Shown here: positions 1-9,624 of the stretch, piece by piece
Position numbering within the stretch: position 1 is the stretch's first letter
Layout: each line of letters begins with the position of its first letter
Origin: Gammaproteobacteria bacterium 42_54_T18
GTDB taxonomy: Bacteria > Pseudomonadota > Gammaproteobacteria > Pseudomonadales > Ketobacteraceae
Length of the DNA stretch: 64,000 bases
NCBI GenBank assembly: GCA_002163245.1
Contig: MAAL01000186.1
Coordinates: forward strand, 62,001-126,000
Direction: 5' to 3'
Notes under the pieces: generated by a model
The model's database searches: none
What the model was told of the DNA's origin: nothing
What the model saw: only the letters and a program-made list of their open reading frames with translations
Position numbers and translations under genes: made by a program

Positions 1-551
1 ACAATCTTATCTTTCGATAAATTTTGAATAAGCTTTCGAACCTCATGCTTTTGGTTCGGATCCAAGCCATCAGTTGGTTCATCAAGTACAAGTACTTTAG
101 GGTCATGAATAATTGCCTGAGCTAATCCAACACGACGCTTAAACCCTTTTGACAAGGTTTCAATGGTTTGATTAAGGACCGATTCTAGTTGTAACGCGTC
201 AACCACCGATTGCACTCGTCGCGTTAACTCCGCGCCGCGAAACCCCCTAACTTCACCAATGAAACGCAAGAATTTTAACGGGGTCATATCGCCGTAACTG
301 GGGGCACCTTCTGGTAAATACCCCATAATTTCGCGTGCCTTGAGGCTATCATCAAGCGTGTTGTGACCATACACCGTTACCTGCCCACTAGTGGGCGCAA
401 GAAACCCTGTAATCATTTTCATGGTTGTAGATTTTCCGGCGCCATTTGGCCCCAAAAAGCCCAACACTTCCCCAGGCTTAACGGTAAAAGAAAGACTGTC
501 AACCGCCGTAAACGGGCCAAATCGCTTCGTTAAATTATCAACTGTAATCAT
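1..551 (-). CDS. ABC transporter ATP-binding protein (3' end outside window)
   Basis: The reading frame starts at an ATG at 551 and runs off the left edge, giving about 183 residues. Visible motifs: Walker A GPNGAGKST (residues 34-42), an ABC signature LSKGFKRRVGLAQ, and Walker B with the D-loop as VLVLDEPTDGLDP. It should hydrolyse ATP to power a membrane permease. The short, single-domain form and the sequence after the signature resemble the NatA/GldA-type exporter ATPases, which are usually followed by an ABC-2 permease gene; here that would lie beyond base 1. Substrate cannot be deduced. It is divergent from plsB across a 335-base gap. Family call is secure; subfamily is inference. Confidence 0.93.
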   Translation of the reverse strand, partial: MITVDNLTKRFGPFTAVDSLSFTVKPGEVLGFLGPNGAGKSTTMKMITGFLAPTSGQVTVYGHNTLDDSLKAREIMGYLPEGAPSYGDMTPLKFLRFIGEVRGFRGAELTRRVQSVVDALQLESVLNQTIETLSKGFKRRVGLAQAIIHDPKVLVLDEPTDGLDPNQKHEVRKLIQNLSKDKI

Positions 552-886
552 ATTGTTTACTTTTTATTCCCCAACATTCTATCCCAATCCTCAATCCCCA
601 ATCCTGACATACTGTGTCAGCAGACACTAAGCCTTATTGACCTAGTTGTACTATAGGGGTTCCCCAAGAGTTCCCTGGCCACGAAATATAAAACATACCG
701 GTTAATTTTCAATAGATTAAAGACATTTATGCGTTATTTATAGAATGTTACACCCCACTTTTGGCATGGCTTTGCCGATAAGCAAAAGAATAGGTACACT
801 TAGCGACCAAACTGCCCAGCGGCCCCTAAGGTTACGCTGCCTTTTTACATGCAGATTGCATGTGTTATTGCATTCAAGGTTTATCG
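552..886. other. Divergent intergenic region, ABC ATPase / plsB
   Basis: This 335-base gap must hold the promoters for the leftward ABC ATPase gene and rightward plsB. The only site I can assign is the plsB ribosome binding sequence AAGGT at 876-880, six bases before ATG 887. I see no convincing sigma-70 pair, gene or RNA. Confidence 0.5.
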
Positions 887-3343
887 ATGTCTGGATTGAA
901 ACGCTTTTTTCTTGTTATTATTCGAAATATTCTATTCCTATTGGTCAAGAGCAAGGCTCAACCCACAGATTTAACGCATCTTAATATTGACCCTGAAAAG
1001 CCTGTTTGCTTTGTCCTTAGAGACAAATCGATTTCTGATTTTTTGGTAATGGACCAAGAATGTAAAAACCTTGGCCTACCTCGCCCAATAGACGGCCTAA
1101 ACGTTGCTGGTTATCAAGAGAATAATGCAGCTTTATATTTAAGTGAACAAAAAGGCTGGCGTACCACTACGCAGAATCCCGAAAAACTGCATCAATTGGT
1201 AGAACAAGTTCAACAACAAGAGGATATGGACGTACAGCTTGTTCCTGTATCCATTTTATGGGGATGCCATCCAGAGAAAGAAAAATCTGTATTTAAAGCC
1301 CTTTTTTCCGAAAGCTGGGCAGTACCAGGCTTTATCAGCAAGCTCTTTATTATTCTCATTCAAGGACGACAAACCCTTGTTCACTTTAACGAACCTTTAT
1401 CCATAAAAACGGTATTACAAGAAGACAGCGGCATATCCAGCGAACGTGCTGTACGCAAAATTGGGCGCATTTTACGAGTCCATTTTCGTCGTCAAAAAGA
1501 AACTGTCACCGGCCCCGATTTGTCCCACAAACGAACTATTGTTAATTCACTGCTATCAACTGACAGTGTAAAGTTTGCCGTTCAAGAAGAAACAAAAAAC
1601 GCCAACATCTCTAAAAAACAGGCTGAGGCCAAAGCAATTAAATACGGTAATGAAATTGCTGCGGATTACTCCTACCCCGTTATCCGCTCCTTTAAACTGA
1701 TGTTAAAACGCTTATGGAACAAATTATATGACGGCGTTACCATCACCAACCTTGATCGCCTGCAGAAAGTAGCCAATGACAACGAGGTTATTTACGTTCC
1801 CTGTCACCGCAGTCACATGGATTATCTACTACTTTCCTATGTGCTACATGAAAACGGTCACGTCCCACCACATATCGCTGCTGGTATTAACCTCAACATG
1901 CCACTTATTGGAAGTTTCTTGCGAAAGAGTGGTGCTTTTTTCCTAAGAAGAAGTTTCAAAGGCAACCCTCTTTATACAGCAGTGTTTAACGAGTACTTAA
2001 GTACCGTATTCGACCGCGGTTTCCCGGTCGAATATTTCGTAGAAGGCGGCAGAAGCCGAACGGGGCGCTTATTATCCCCTCGTCCAGGCATGGTATCTAT
2101 GACCATTCGCAGTTTTTTACGCACAAGAAAGCGCTCTTTTGTTTTTGTCCCTGTCTATTTTGGTTATGAGCGCCTTTTGGAGGGTGGTACCTACGTTGGT
2201 GAGATGCACGGAAAAAAGAAGAAAAATGAATCAATATTTGGCCTAATAAAAGCCTTTAAGAATATCAAAGGAACCTTTGGCAAGGTACACGTGAACTTCG
2301 GCGAGCCAATTCACTTAGAAGCCTTGTTAGAAAGTAAATTTCCTCAATGGAAAAATGAGGAATACCAAGAAGAAAATCCCCCTGAGTGGATAGAGGATGC
2401 GGTCAACCTTGCGGGGAAACGCATTATGACCAGCATCAACAACGCCGCTGTTGTTAACCCTGTGAGCTTGATGAGTTTAACCATTCTATCCACACATAAA
2501 CACGCGATGGATGAAAAAGCGCTTGAATGGCAGCTCAACTTTTACCTTAAGTTATTACGGGAAGCCCCATACTCGAAAGCAATGGAAGTCACACCGTTAT
2601 CTGGCGCAGAAATAATAGAGTATTGTGAAAAGCTTGAAGTGATTGTTAGACAAAAACACCCCTTTGGCGACATTTTGCTAGCTATTGACGAAAAGGCGGT
2701 ACTTTTAACCTATTTCAGAAACAACAATATTCATATGTTCGCGTTGCCATCATTAATTGCCTGCTTATTAATTAATAATAGCCAAATCGATAAGGAAGAG
2801 CTCAATCGGGTTTGTTTGCAGGTCTTTCCATTTATGAAATCAGAGCTCTCAATCCATTGCCCTTTAGGTGATTTACCCAAGCTCATAGAACAACACGTTC
2901 AATTGTTGGCAGAAGAAGGCCTACTTAGCGTTAATGGCGATACAGTATCAACACCCGATACCAGCACCCCTGAGTATTTAAGTTTATCAGTCTTGGCAAA
3001 TACCACCAAACAAACCCTTGAACGATTCTATATGGCGGTGCAAATTCTTCAGCAAGCAGGATCAAACACCTTGGACTTGAAGCAATTAGAAGAGCTTTGT
3101 ACCCAGTTGGCACAACGTATCTCTCTGTTGCATGAATTTCACACCCCCGAATTTTCAGACAAAGCGTTATTCCGTGGATTCTTCGAGGCAATGTTAGACA
3201 ACGAAGTCCTTACGGAAGGTTCTGACGGAAAGCTAACGTACGATGATCGTATTATTAGCGCAAACAAAGATGCAAAAATGATTCTTAGCCGAGAAGTACG
3301 ACAAACGATTCGCCAAATAACCCATGGCTACGGTGAACACTAG
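887..3343 (+). CDS. plsB: Glycerol-3-phosphate 1-O-acyltransferase PlsB
   Basis: PlsB transfers an acyl group to position 1 of sn-glycerol-3-phosphate, the first step of phospholipid synthesis at the inner membrane. The catalytic HX4D box is visible as CHRSHMD, with His307 and Asp312 counted from ATG 887, close to its place in the E. coli enzyme. The glycerol-phosphate binding block FVEGGRSRTGR follows, then a downstream PVYFGYERL block. Length 818 aa is typical of the long gammaproteobacterial PlsB. An in-frame upstream start at 860 exists, but ATG 887 has AAGGT six bases before it and is preferred. The stop overlaps the convergent rsmJ stop by four bases. Confidence 0.96.
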   Translation: MSGLKRFFLVIIRNILFLLVKSKAQPTDLTHLNIDPEKPVCFVLRDKSISDFLVMDQECKNLGLPRPIDGLNVAGYQENNAALYLSEQKGWRTTTQNPEKLHQLVEQVQQQEDMDVQLVPVSILWGCHPEKEKSVFKALFSESWAVPGFISKLFIILIQGRQTLVHFNEPLSIKTVLQEDSGISSERAVRKIGRILRVHFRRQKETVTGPDLSHKRTIVNSLLSTDSVKFAVQEETKNANISKKQAEAKAIKYGNEIAADYSYPVIRSFKLMLKRLWNKLYDGVTITNLDRLQKVANDNEVIYVPCHRSHMDYLLLSYVLHENGHVPPHIAAGINLNMPLIGSFLRKSGAFFLRRSFKGNPLYTAVFNEYLSTVFDRGFPVEYFVEGGRSRTGRLLSPRPGMVSMTIRSFLRTRKRSFVFVPVYFGYERLLEGGTYVGEMHGKKKKNESIFGLIKAFKNIKGTFGKVHVNFGEPIHLEALLESKFPQWKNEEYQEENPPEWIEDAVNLAGKRIMTSINNAAVVNPVSLMSLTILSTHKHAMDEKALEWQLNFYLKLLREAPYSKAMEVTPLSGAEIIEYCEKLEVIVRQKHPFGDILLAIDEKAVLLTYFRNNNIHMFALPSLIACLLINNSQIDKEELNRVCLQVFPFMKSELSIHCPLGDLPKLIEQHVQLLAEEGLLSVNGDTVSTPDTSTPEYLSLSVLANTTKQTLERFYMAVQILQQAGSNTLDLKQLEELCTQLAQRISLLHEFHTPEFSDKALFRGFFEAMLDNEVLTEGSDGKLTYDDRIISANKDAKMILSREVRQTIRQITHGYGEH

Positions 3344-4182
3344 ACCTGGTAAACGTCAAAGCGACTAGAGCGCCCTTCCACCGAGTATGTCGGCTTTTTA
3401 TCTTTGATAAACGCCGACTTTCTGGGTCGCTTCACAATTACTTTTTTCCCGGCGACATTCCTTGCTTGCTCAAATAGCTGATTAACATCCGTATCTTCTC
3501 CAACCACGTCTCGAAACACCCGCATTTCCTTTTTAACCAATGCAGACTTAGTGCGCTCTGGAAACATAGGGTCCATATACACAACGTCATAGTTTCCTGC
3601 ATCAGAAGCAACGACTGCATCACTAAATTGCAGATCAATCTTTTGAACAATAAGCTGTAACTCGACATCCATTGCTGCGCGATACAACCCATCTGACAGC
3701 AGCAAAAAAACCAGAGGATTACGCTCTAGCGTTGTCACCGCACACCCCGCACAAGCAAGAATAAAGCTATCTCGCCCCAAACCGCCGGTCATATCTAGAA
3801 CTTTGGGAGTTGTTTTCTTATCTCGGCCTAATACTGCTTTAACTAACAATTCTTGACGTACATTTTGCCGCCCTCGAAAACCTATCGTACCACTAGAAAA
3901 ATCAACAACAACGGGATTACCCATTGACTTATCCCTTGGTGCTAATTGAATACGGTCATTTTCTATCGATAACACGTAATGTGCAGAATGTGCATCCAAT
4001 GCCTCTAGGTTATCAACAACACCACAAGGCAAAACAACCTCTGCACAGCCCAGTGCAATCAGGCGCTGTTCAAAATCACCATCACGTAAGCAAACAGCAT
4101 TCATTAAATGGTCATCAGTACTGCTTTTATCGTTTTGTTTAAAATCAAGATTGTTTACATCGGTAGTATTATACGAACACAT
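3340..4182 (-). CDS. rsmJ: 16S rRNA (guanine1516-N2)-methyltransferase RsmJ
   Basis: SAM-dependent methyltransferase that, in the RsmJ family, modifies G1516 of 16S rRNA. The SAM-binding loop is seen as DMTGGLGRDSF and the catalytic motif as YMDPMFPER, both characteristic of RsmJ. Length 280 aa from ATG 4182, which has AGG eight bases upstream; a TTG one codon earlier is also in frame. The start lies inside the 3' end of the upstream small gene (4169-4525), so translation is probably coupled. Convergent with plsB. Confidence 0.93.
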   Translation of the reverse strand: MCSYNTTDVNNLDFKQNDKSSTDDHLMNAVCLRDGDFEQRLIALGCAEVVLPCGVVDNLEALDAHSAHYVLSIENDRIQLAPRDKSMGNPVVVDFSSGTIGFRGRQNVRQELLVKAVLGRDKKTTPKVLDMTGGLGRDSFILACAGCAVTTLERNPLVFLLLSDGLYRAAMDVELQLIVQKIDLQFSDAVVASDAGNYDVVYMDPMFPERTKSALVKKEMRVFRDVVGEDTDVNQLFEQARNVAGKKVIVKRPRKSAFIKDKKPTYSVEGRSSRFDVYQV

Positions 4183-4525
4183 CAATTGAACCTAAGAAAT
4201 CGGTATTGCCATCAATACGGCTAAAAACATCTGCTTCCGTATAAGCCTTTACGGCTTTTTGCTGGCTATTGGATAGTTTTGAAAAATCTGGAGCTGGCCT
4301 GGCTTCATATTGTTTGTTTGTTGCTTGCAAACCCGATACACGAGTCACGTCTTTGCCTTCTGGGGAGCGCTCTTGCCCACCTACTGGCTGAGATACCTGT
4401 TTACGTTGCTCCTGCTCAGTCTCCAGTTGCTGCTTTCGGCGAGCAAGTGCACCTTCACCGTCACGAATATCTCGCGGAGGCGCAGGCAAATATGTGGACT
4501 GAAGTGAGTTACCAGCAATATTCAT
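4169..4525 (-). CDS. Conserved small hypothetical protein coupled to rsmJ
   Basis: 118 aa, no signal peptide or membrane segment. The middle (about residues 25-55) is rich in Lys, Arg, Gln and Glu and may form a helix or coiled coil; the C-terminus, ending FLGSIDVFV, looks like the conserved tail of small gammaproteobacterial hypothetical proteins whose last residues form a hydrophobic -GIDVYx- ending. Function unknown. It overlaps the start of rsmJ by 14 bases, consistent with one transcript. The overlap and the structured C-terminus support it being a real gene, but I cannot assign a family. Confidence 0.7.
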   Translation of the reverse strand: MNIAGNSLQSTYLPAPPRDIRDGEGALARRKQQLETEQEQRKQVSQPVGGQERSPEGKDVTRVSGLQATNKQYEARPAPDFSKLSNSQQKAVKAYTEADVFSRIDGNTDFLGSIDVFV

Positions 4526-4677
4526 ATAATAATTAGTTAACGCATCCTTCTACACAAACCATCATCAGATTGTTCTTTCACAAACATCCAATTACCCAGT
4601 ATAGCGAGGTTTTCCGTCAATCCTAGCCTGAAAATTCGCCATTGTAATGACGAATCACCTACCTCAACGGCAAGGTA

Positions 4678-5481
4678 TTAAGCTAAGGTAATGAAAAATA
4701 TAAGGAAGGCCCCTAACAGCATTCGATATATAACGAACGGCAGCATTCCAATTCGGTCTAATAATCGTAAAAAGGTATGGATACACAAATAAGCACTTGC
4801 CCCTGACACCAGAGTACCAAGAATAATCATATCCCAAAGCACTGGGCCTTCCGCTTTCACCAATTTTATAGTCTCGAGTAATCCAGCCGCTAGAATAAGA
4901 GGGATGGACAACAACATAGAAAATCGAGCAGATGCCGTACGATCAAACCCCAGAAACAATGCCGCAGTAATCGTAATACCACTGCGAGAAGTGCCTGGTA
5001 TCAAAGCCACTGCTTGTGCACAACCAATTATTAACGCAAATTTAAGTGTCATCTGATGCTGCTGCAATACTCGGCTGCCTTTACTGTCTGCCACCCACAA
5101 CAACACACCAAAGATCAGCGTCGTGCATGCAATAACCCAAGCGGAGCGTAACTCTTGACTAATAAAGTCATGAAAAAGCCCCCCCATAATAACGGCAGGA
5201 ATAGTTCCAATCACAACCGCCAACCCCATCAAGAAGTGCTCGTTTGTTTGGCGTTGCTGGATTGCTTTTATGCTGCCTCCAGTAATCGATAATACATCGG
5301 CACGAAAATATAACACCACCGCAATAAGGGTTCCCAAATGTACAGCGACATCAAATGCGATACCTTGATCTTGCCACCCTAAAATTTGAGATGGCAAGAT
5401 CAAATGAGCAGAGCTCGATACGGGTAAAAATTCCGTTAGCCCCTGAATTAATGCTAAAAATACTGCTTGAAACCAATCCAT
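4678..5481 (-). CDS. uppP: Undecaprenyl-diphosphatase UppP (BacA)
   Basis: Integral membrane phosphatase that dephosphorylates undecaprenyl diphosphate so that the lipid carrier for peptidoglycan and O-antigen can be reused. The two family signatures are clear: LTEFLPVSSSAHL near residue 15-27 and PGTSRSGITI around residue 160-170. Multiple hydrophobic segments; length 267 aa is normal. The gene lies between the rsmJ pair and tsaB on the same strand, with about 40 bases to tsaB, so it may be co-transcribed with tsaB. The carrier it recycles is made by UppS, encoded in this window. Confidence 0.96.
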   Translation of the reverse strand: MDWFQAVFLALIQGLTEFLPVSSSAHLILPSQILGWQDQGIAFDVAVHLGTLIAVVLYFRADVLSITGGSIKAIQQRQTNEHFLMGLAVVIGTIPAVIMGGLFHDFISQELRSAWVIACTTLIFGVLLWVADSKGSRVLQQHQMTLKFALIIGCAQAVALIPGTSRSGITITAALFLGFDRTASARFSMLLSIPLILAAGLLETIKLVKAEGPVLWDMIILGTLVSGASAYLCIHTFLRLLDRIGMLPFVIYRMLLGAFLIFFITLA

Positions 5482-5520
5482 TATAATCCTAAAAACGTTT
5501 ATGCAATTTACCTGGGTTAA

Positions 5521-6219
5521 TTAACCCTGCTCAGCTTTTTTCTTTGCCACATTATTTCTAACATAGTGCGGCAAAGCAAATTCTGCGCTCACACCCTTTC
5601 CAGCATCTAACCCTGGAGTTGCTAACGTCAATGCATCGATTGCATGAGGCAACATTTTGTCATAAATGTTCGTCACATGAATACCGGCTGACTTAATAGC
5701 CTCATTAAATGCCCAACCAGTACCACACCCAATCCATTCACCCTTATTATTTAATACTGACGGCACAACCAAGGCATGAGGTTCAACAACACTCTCCTCC
5801 CCTTGCAATAGCATTACGCTTTTTGAAAGGCTGTAACACCCCCAATAGATTTCCCCCATTCGAGCATCGATTGCTGCATAAACATGAGAGGCATTATGCT
5901 CTCTATAGGTTCTTTGAGCCATTATTGCTAATGTAGACACACCCAAGACTGGTACATCAGCAGAAAAAGCTAGGCCTTGCACAACACCTGCACCGATACG
6001 CAACCCAGTAAAAGCTCCTGGCCCTTGGCAAAAAGCAATACCATCAAGATGGCTTAGTGTAATGCCGGCATCAGCCAATAATTCATCGACCATTGGCAAT
6101 ACTAAATCTGCATGTTTGCGTGGCTCTTCGGTATATCGGCTTTGATTGTTACCATCACAACTTAATGCGACAGAACAAGCCTCTGTGGTTGTATCAATAG
6201 CTAAATAATTTTTTTTCAT
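5521..6219 (-). CDS. tsaB: tRNA t6A biosynthesis protein TsaB
   Basis: TsaB is the non-catalytic ASKHA-fold partner of TsaD in formation of N6-threonylcarbamoyladenosine at position 37 of ANN-decoding tRNAs. The N-terminal LAIDTTTEACSVAL phosphate-1-like loop, the RKHADLVLPM helix and QGPGAFTGLRIG are hallmark TsaB sequences. Length 232 aa is typical. Divergent from mobA; upstream of uppP on the same strand. Confidence 0.95.
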   Translation of the reverse strand: MKKNYLAIDTTTEACSVALSCDGNNQSRYTEEPRKHADLVLPMVDELLADAGITLSHLDGIAFCQGPGAFTGLRIGAGVVQGLAFSADVPVLGVSTLAIMAQRTYREHNASHVYAAIDARMGEIYWGCYSLSKSVMLLQGEESVVEPHALVVPSVLNNKGEWIGCGTGWAFNEAIKSAGIHVTNIYDKMLPHAIDALTLATPGLDAGKGVSAEFALPHYVRNNVAKKKAEQG

Positions 6220-6399
6220 ATCATTATGGGGTCATTTGTATTTATAACTTTTGTATTACAGAATATAACTAACGCTATTATCGCAAGTTTCCACAAAAAT
6301 ACCTATTGCTCGGTGAAAATACCTCATAAACTCAACCGAGTTACGCACAAGTTTTCTTTACAACGTCACTCCATCTCCCACATAAGACAAATACCTATC

Positions 6400-7071
6400 G
6401 TGAAAAGCACAACAACCCGACAAACAGACATTAAGAAAGAAGACATCACTGGTATCATTCTGGCGGGGGGTGCAGGTAGTCGAATGGGAGGTGTTGATAA
6501 AGGCTGGGTCATTCTAAACGACCTACCTTTAGTTTCGCATACCCTTGCTCGTTTAAGGCCTCAAGTCAATTCAGTCGTTATTAGTGCCAACCGAGAGCTT
6601 GAGCGTTATCGGTCCTTAGGCATTAACGTAGTAAAAGACTTATCAACTGCAAATGACGATATTAACACGCCAAACAATTTTCAAGGGCCTGTTGCTGGCA
6701 TTTTGGCGGCTCTTAAATCCATTTCCACACCTTACGCCGTTATTGTACCTGTCGATGCGCCATTGTTAGCTGAGAACCTAGTACAAGTGCTTTGTTATAG
6801 GGGGAACAAGCCCGCGACATTATCACTAATAGATGACGGGGAACGAACACATCCACTTTTTGGTTTGTACCATCGTTCATTAATTGAAAGCTTAGAGTGT
6901 TATTATCAGGAAGGGAATCGACGATTAATGCGGTGGTGCATGCAACAATCCCCCCTTATTATTAAAAAACCTGAACTCCTCCCTTCTTTTGCCAATATTA
7001 ATGACCCCGATAGCCTGAAAAACGTAGAATTACTATTAAAGGCAAAGTCTATGCCCGATAACACCTTATAA
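6400..7071 (+). CDS. mobA: Molybdenum cofactor guanylyltransferase MobA
   Basis: MobA links GMP to molybdopterin to make the guanine dinucleotide cofactor. The nucleotidyltransferase loop LAGGAGSRMGGVDKGW is diagnostic; the middle carries PVAGILAALKS and VPVDAPLL in place of the usual DxPFL-type metal site. The frame is open back to 6226, but MobA proteins start only some 10-25 residues before the LAGG loop, so I choose GTG 6400 (223 aa), which leaves a promoter-sized gap to divergent tsaB. Its presence implies molybdoenzymes elsewhere in the genome. Confidence 0.9.
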   Translation: MKSTTTRQTDIKKEDITGIILAGGAGSRMGGVDKGWVILNDLPLVSHTLARLRPQVNSVVISANRELERYRSLGINVVKDLSTANDDINTPNNFQGPVAGILAALKSISTPYAVIVPVDAPLLAENLVQVLCYRGNKPATLSLIDDGERTHPLFGLYHRSLIESLECYYQEGNRRLMRWCMQQSPLIIKKPELLPSFANINDPDSLKNVELLLKAKSMPDNTL

Positions 7072-7074
7072 AAC

Positions 7075-7106
7075 AAAAAAACCCCGGGGGAACCCAGGGT
7101 TTTTTC
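7075..7106. terminator. Bidirectional rho-independent terminator, mobA / algP
   Basis: A GC-rich hairpin (ACCC...GGGT) flanked by an A-run on the left and TTTTTT on the right lies between the convergent genes mobA and the algP-like gene, so it can stop transcription from both sides. Confidence 0.85.
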
Positions 7107-7135
7107 TGCTTAAGTAAAAAGGTTTCCCTTTATTA

Positions 7136-7969
7136 TTAAGCCTTCTTTGGACGACCGCGCTTTTTAGCAGCGGCTTTCTTCGCAGGAGCCTTCTTTGCAG
7201 CGGCTTTCTTCGCAGGAGCCTTCTTCGCAGGAGCCTTCTTCGCAGCGGCTTTCTTCGCAGCTGGCTTAGCAGCAGCTTTCTTAGGAGCTGGCTTAGCGGC
7301 TTTTGCAGCGGCTTTCTTAGGAGCAGCGGCTTTTTTCTTAGCTGCTGGCTTCTTTTTAGGAGCGGCAGCGGCTTTTTGACGCTTAGCTTCTTTCTTCTCG
7401 ATGCCTTTAACTTTGGTTACTGACTTCTTAGATGCAGCTTTAACCTTAGCTGAAGTGCTCTTTTCTTTAGCTTTAACCTTTTTAGTGTCCGTTTTTTCAC
7501 GGTCTTTACGCCATTTGGACTCAAAAGCAGCAATAGCTTTCTTCAGATCAGCTTCAGCACGTGAACTTAACGCTATTGCATAATCCTTAGTGGCTTGTAC
7601 AGCAGTTTCTTCAAGCTCCTTCACAGCTGATTCAGCCATTACAATTGCGTGGCTTACTTTAGCACCACGAAGCTTTTCGCGATTGGTTTTAGCTTTTTCT
7701 GCTAATTTAGCAACATCTTTCTTTGCTTTTTCAGCAGCTCGAGCGGCACCTTTAGTACCAGCTTTTATTGCCGCTTTTTTAGCAGCATCAGCAGCCTTTT
7801 TAGCAGCAACTATTTGCTTGGCTAAAGCAGCGCTTTCTGTTGATAATTTATCTACGGATTCCTGTGCTTTTGAAACAGCAGAATTGGATACCGCAGGCTT
7901 CTTTTTAGCAGGTGTAGCTGCTTTCTTAGCAACCTTTTTTGGACCAGCAGCTTTCTTAGCTTTAGGCAT
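7136..7969 (-). CDS. AlgP-like, histone H1-type Lys/Ala-rich DNA-binding protein
   Basis: 277 aa made mostly of Lys, Ala and Pro. Residues about 1-45 are basic; about 45-165 form a charged, Ala-rich probable coiled coil; about 190-270 are KKAAAKKAPAKK-type repeats; the end KKRGRPKKA is an AT-hook-like minor-groove binding motif. This architecture matches AlgP (AlgR3) of Pseudomonas, a histone H1-like protein implicated in transcriptional regulation and nucleoid binding. The 3' repeats are encoded by near-identical 15/30-base units, so length is likely to vary between strains. Ends just before a bidirectional terminator. Upstream is a long AT-rich region. Confidence 0.85.
   Translation of the reverse strand: MPKAKKAAGPKKVAKKAATPAKKKPAVSNSAVSKAQESVDKLSTESAALAKQIVAAKKAADAAKKAAIKAGTKGAARAAEKAKKDVAKLAEKAKTNREKLRGAKVSHAIVMAESAVKELEETAVQATKDYAIALSSRAEADLKKAIAAFESKWRKDREKTDTKKVKAKEKSTSAKVKAASKKSVTKVKGIEKKEAKRQKAAAAPKKKPAAKKKAAAPKKAAAKAAKPAPKKAAAKPAAKKAAAKKAPAKKAPAKKAAAKKAPAKKAAAKKRGRPKKA
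7160..7262. repeat. Tandem repeat encoding KKAAA/KKAPA units in algP-like gene
   Basis: On the plus strand, units of the type GCAGCGGCTTTCTTC and GCAGGAGCCTTCTTC alternate at least six times with almost no divergence. Unit length is 15 bases, so gain or loss of units keeps the reading frame and only changes the length of the basic tail. Confidence 0.85.
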
Positions 7970-8586
7970 GGTTTATATCTCCTCAGCGATGGCAACTTAA
8001 TAGTAGTACGTAGATTAAATGGCAGTGCTAGTAACAGCACTCAGCACACAGAAATTACGCACCTCTAAAAAAGTAGCACAAAAAAAACACATGTGTGACG
8101 TACACGTGCGAATAATATTTAATATATTATTTATTTCCACCCTATAACCCATTTTTTTCACAAATTTAACGATTTTTTTTCATATTTTTGGGGTTTTTAA
8201 AAAATAATGTCTCTTTTTTAAAAATCCCATCGGCTTTGGGCTCCCTTAAGTACAAATTAAACCTTTGCTGTAATTTATGTTTTAAAGAACGATCACTCCA
8301 ATTCCCGAAGATTACTCACGCAAAAACTGAAGCATTTTAAAAATTAACAACCTATCAATCTGCATCAATACAGGCTGAAGATTGGCAATTAATTAGGGGT
8401 GGATATAGGTAAAAAAATGGCAACAAATGACAGGATTTTTTATGAAATATATGTCTCTCAACCCAGCTCGATAAAACATCAAAATAGGAGTGAAAAAAGG
8501 GTAAGAAGAAAGGCATAAATTTAATAGCAAAATGGCATGTAATTAGTAACATTACACACCTCAATAATAAGCTTAATTATTGGGTA
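7970..8586. other. Long AT-rich intergenic region upstream of algP-like gene
   Basis: About 620 bases without a recognisable gene. The part from 8090 to 8240 is very A/T-rich. On the minus strand near 8211-8240 a small CCCA...TGGG hairpin followed by ATTTTT could end a short transcript. On the plus strand a 33-codon frame (8417-8518) begins ATG with AGGT eight bases upstream, but its product is unlike anything I recognise. The region should contain the algP promoter; I cannot place it with confidence. Confidence 0.4.
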
Positions 8587-8635
8587 AAAACACATTAAAA
8601 AAGGGAGCTATATGCTCCCTTTTTTAATGTGTTTT
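8587..8635. terminator. Strong terminator after adk (22-bp perfect inverted repeat)
   Basis: Arms at 8587-8608 and 8614-8635 are perfectly complementary around the five-base loop TATAT. The stem contains GGGAGC/GCTCCC flanked by A- and T-tracts, so it works as a rho-independent terminator for adk on the minus strand and potentially in the opposite direction too. Confidence 0.93.
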
Positions 8636-8648
8636 ATATTTTGTTATT

Positions 8649-9624
<976 letters not shown>

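Noticed and set aside
6226-6399. N-terminal 58-residue extension of MobA
   Set aside because: The extra residues have no family similarity and would start seven bases from the tsaB start, leaving no room for a promoter. GTG 6400 gives a normal MobA length.
8211-8240. Hairpin CCCA...TGGG plus ATTTTT on minus strand as an sRNA terminator
   Set aside because: Stem of only four base pairs; too weak to call a terminator without transcript data. Mentioned only as part of the intergenic region.
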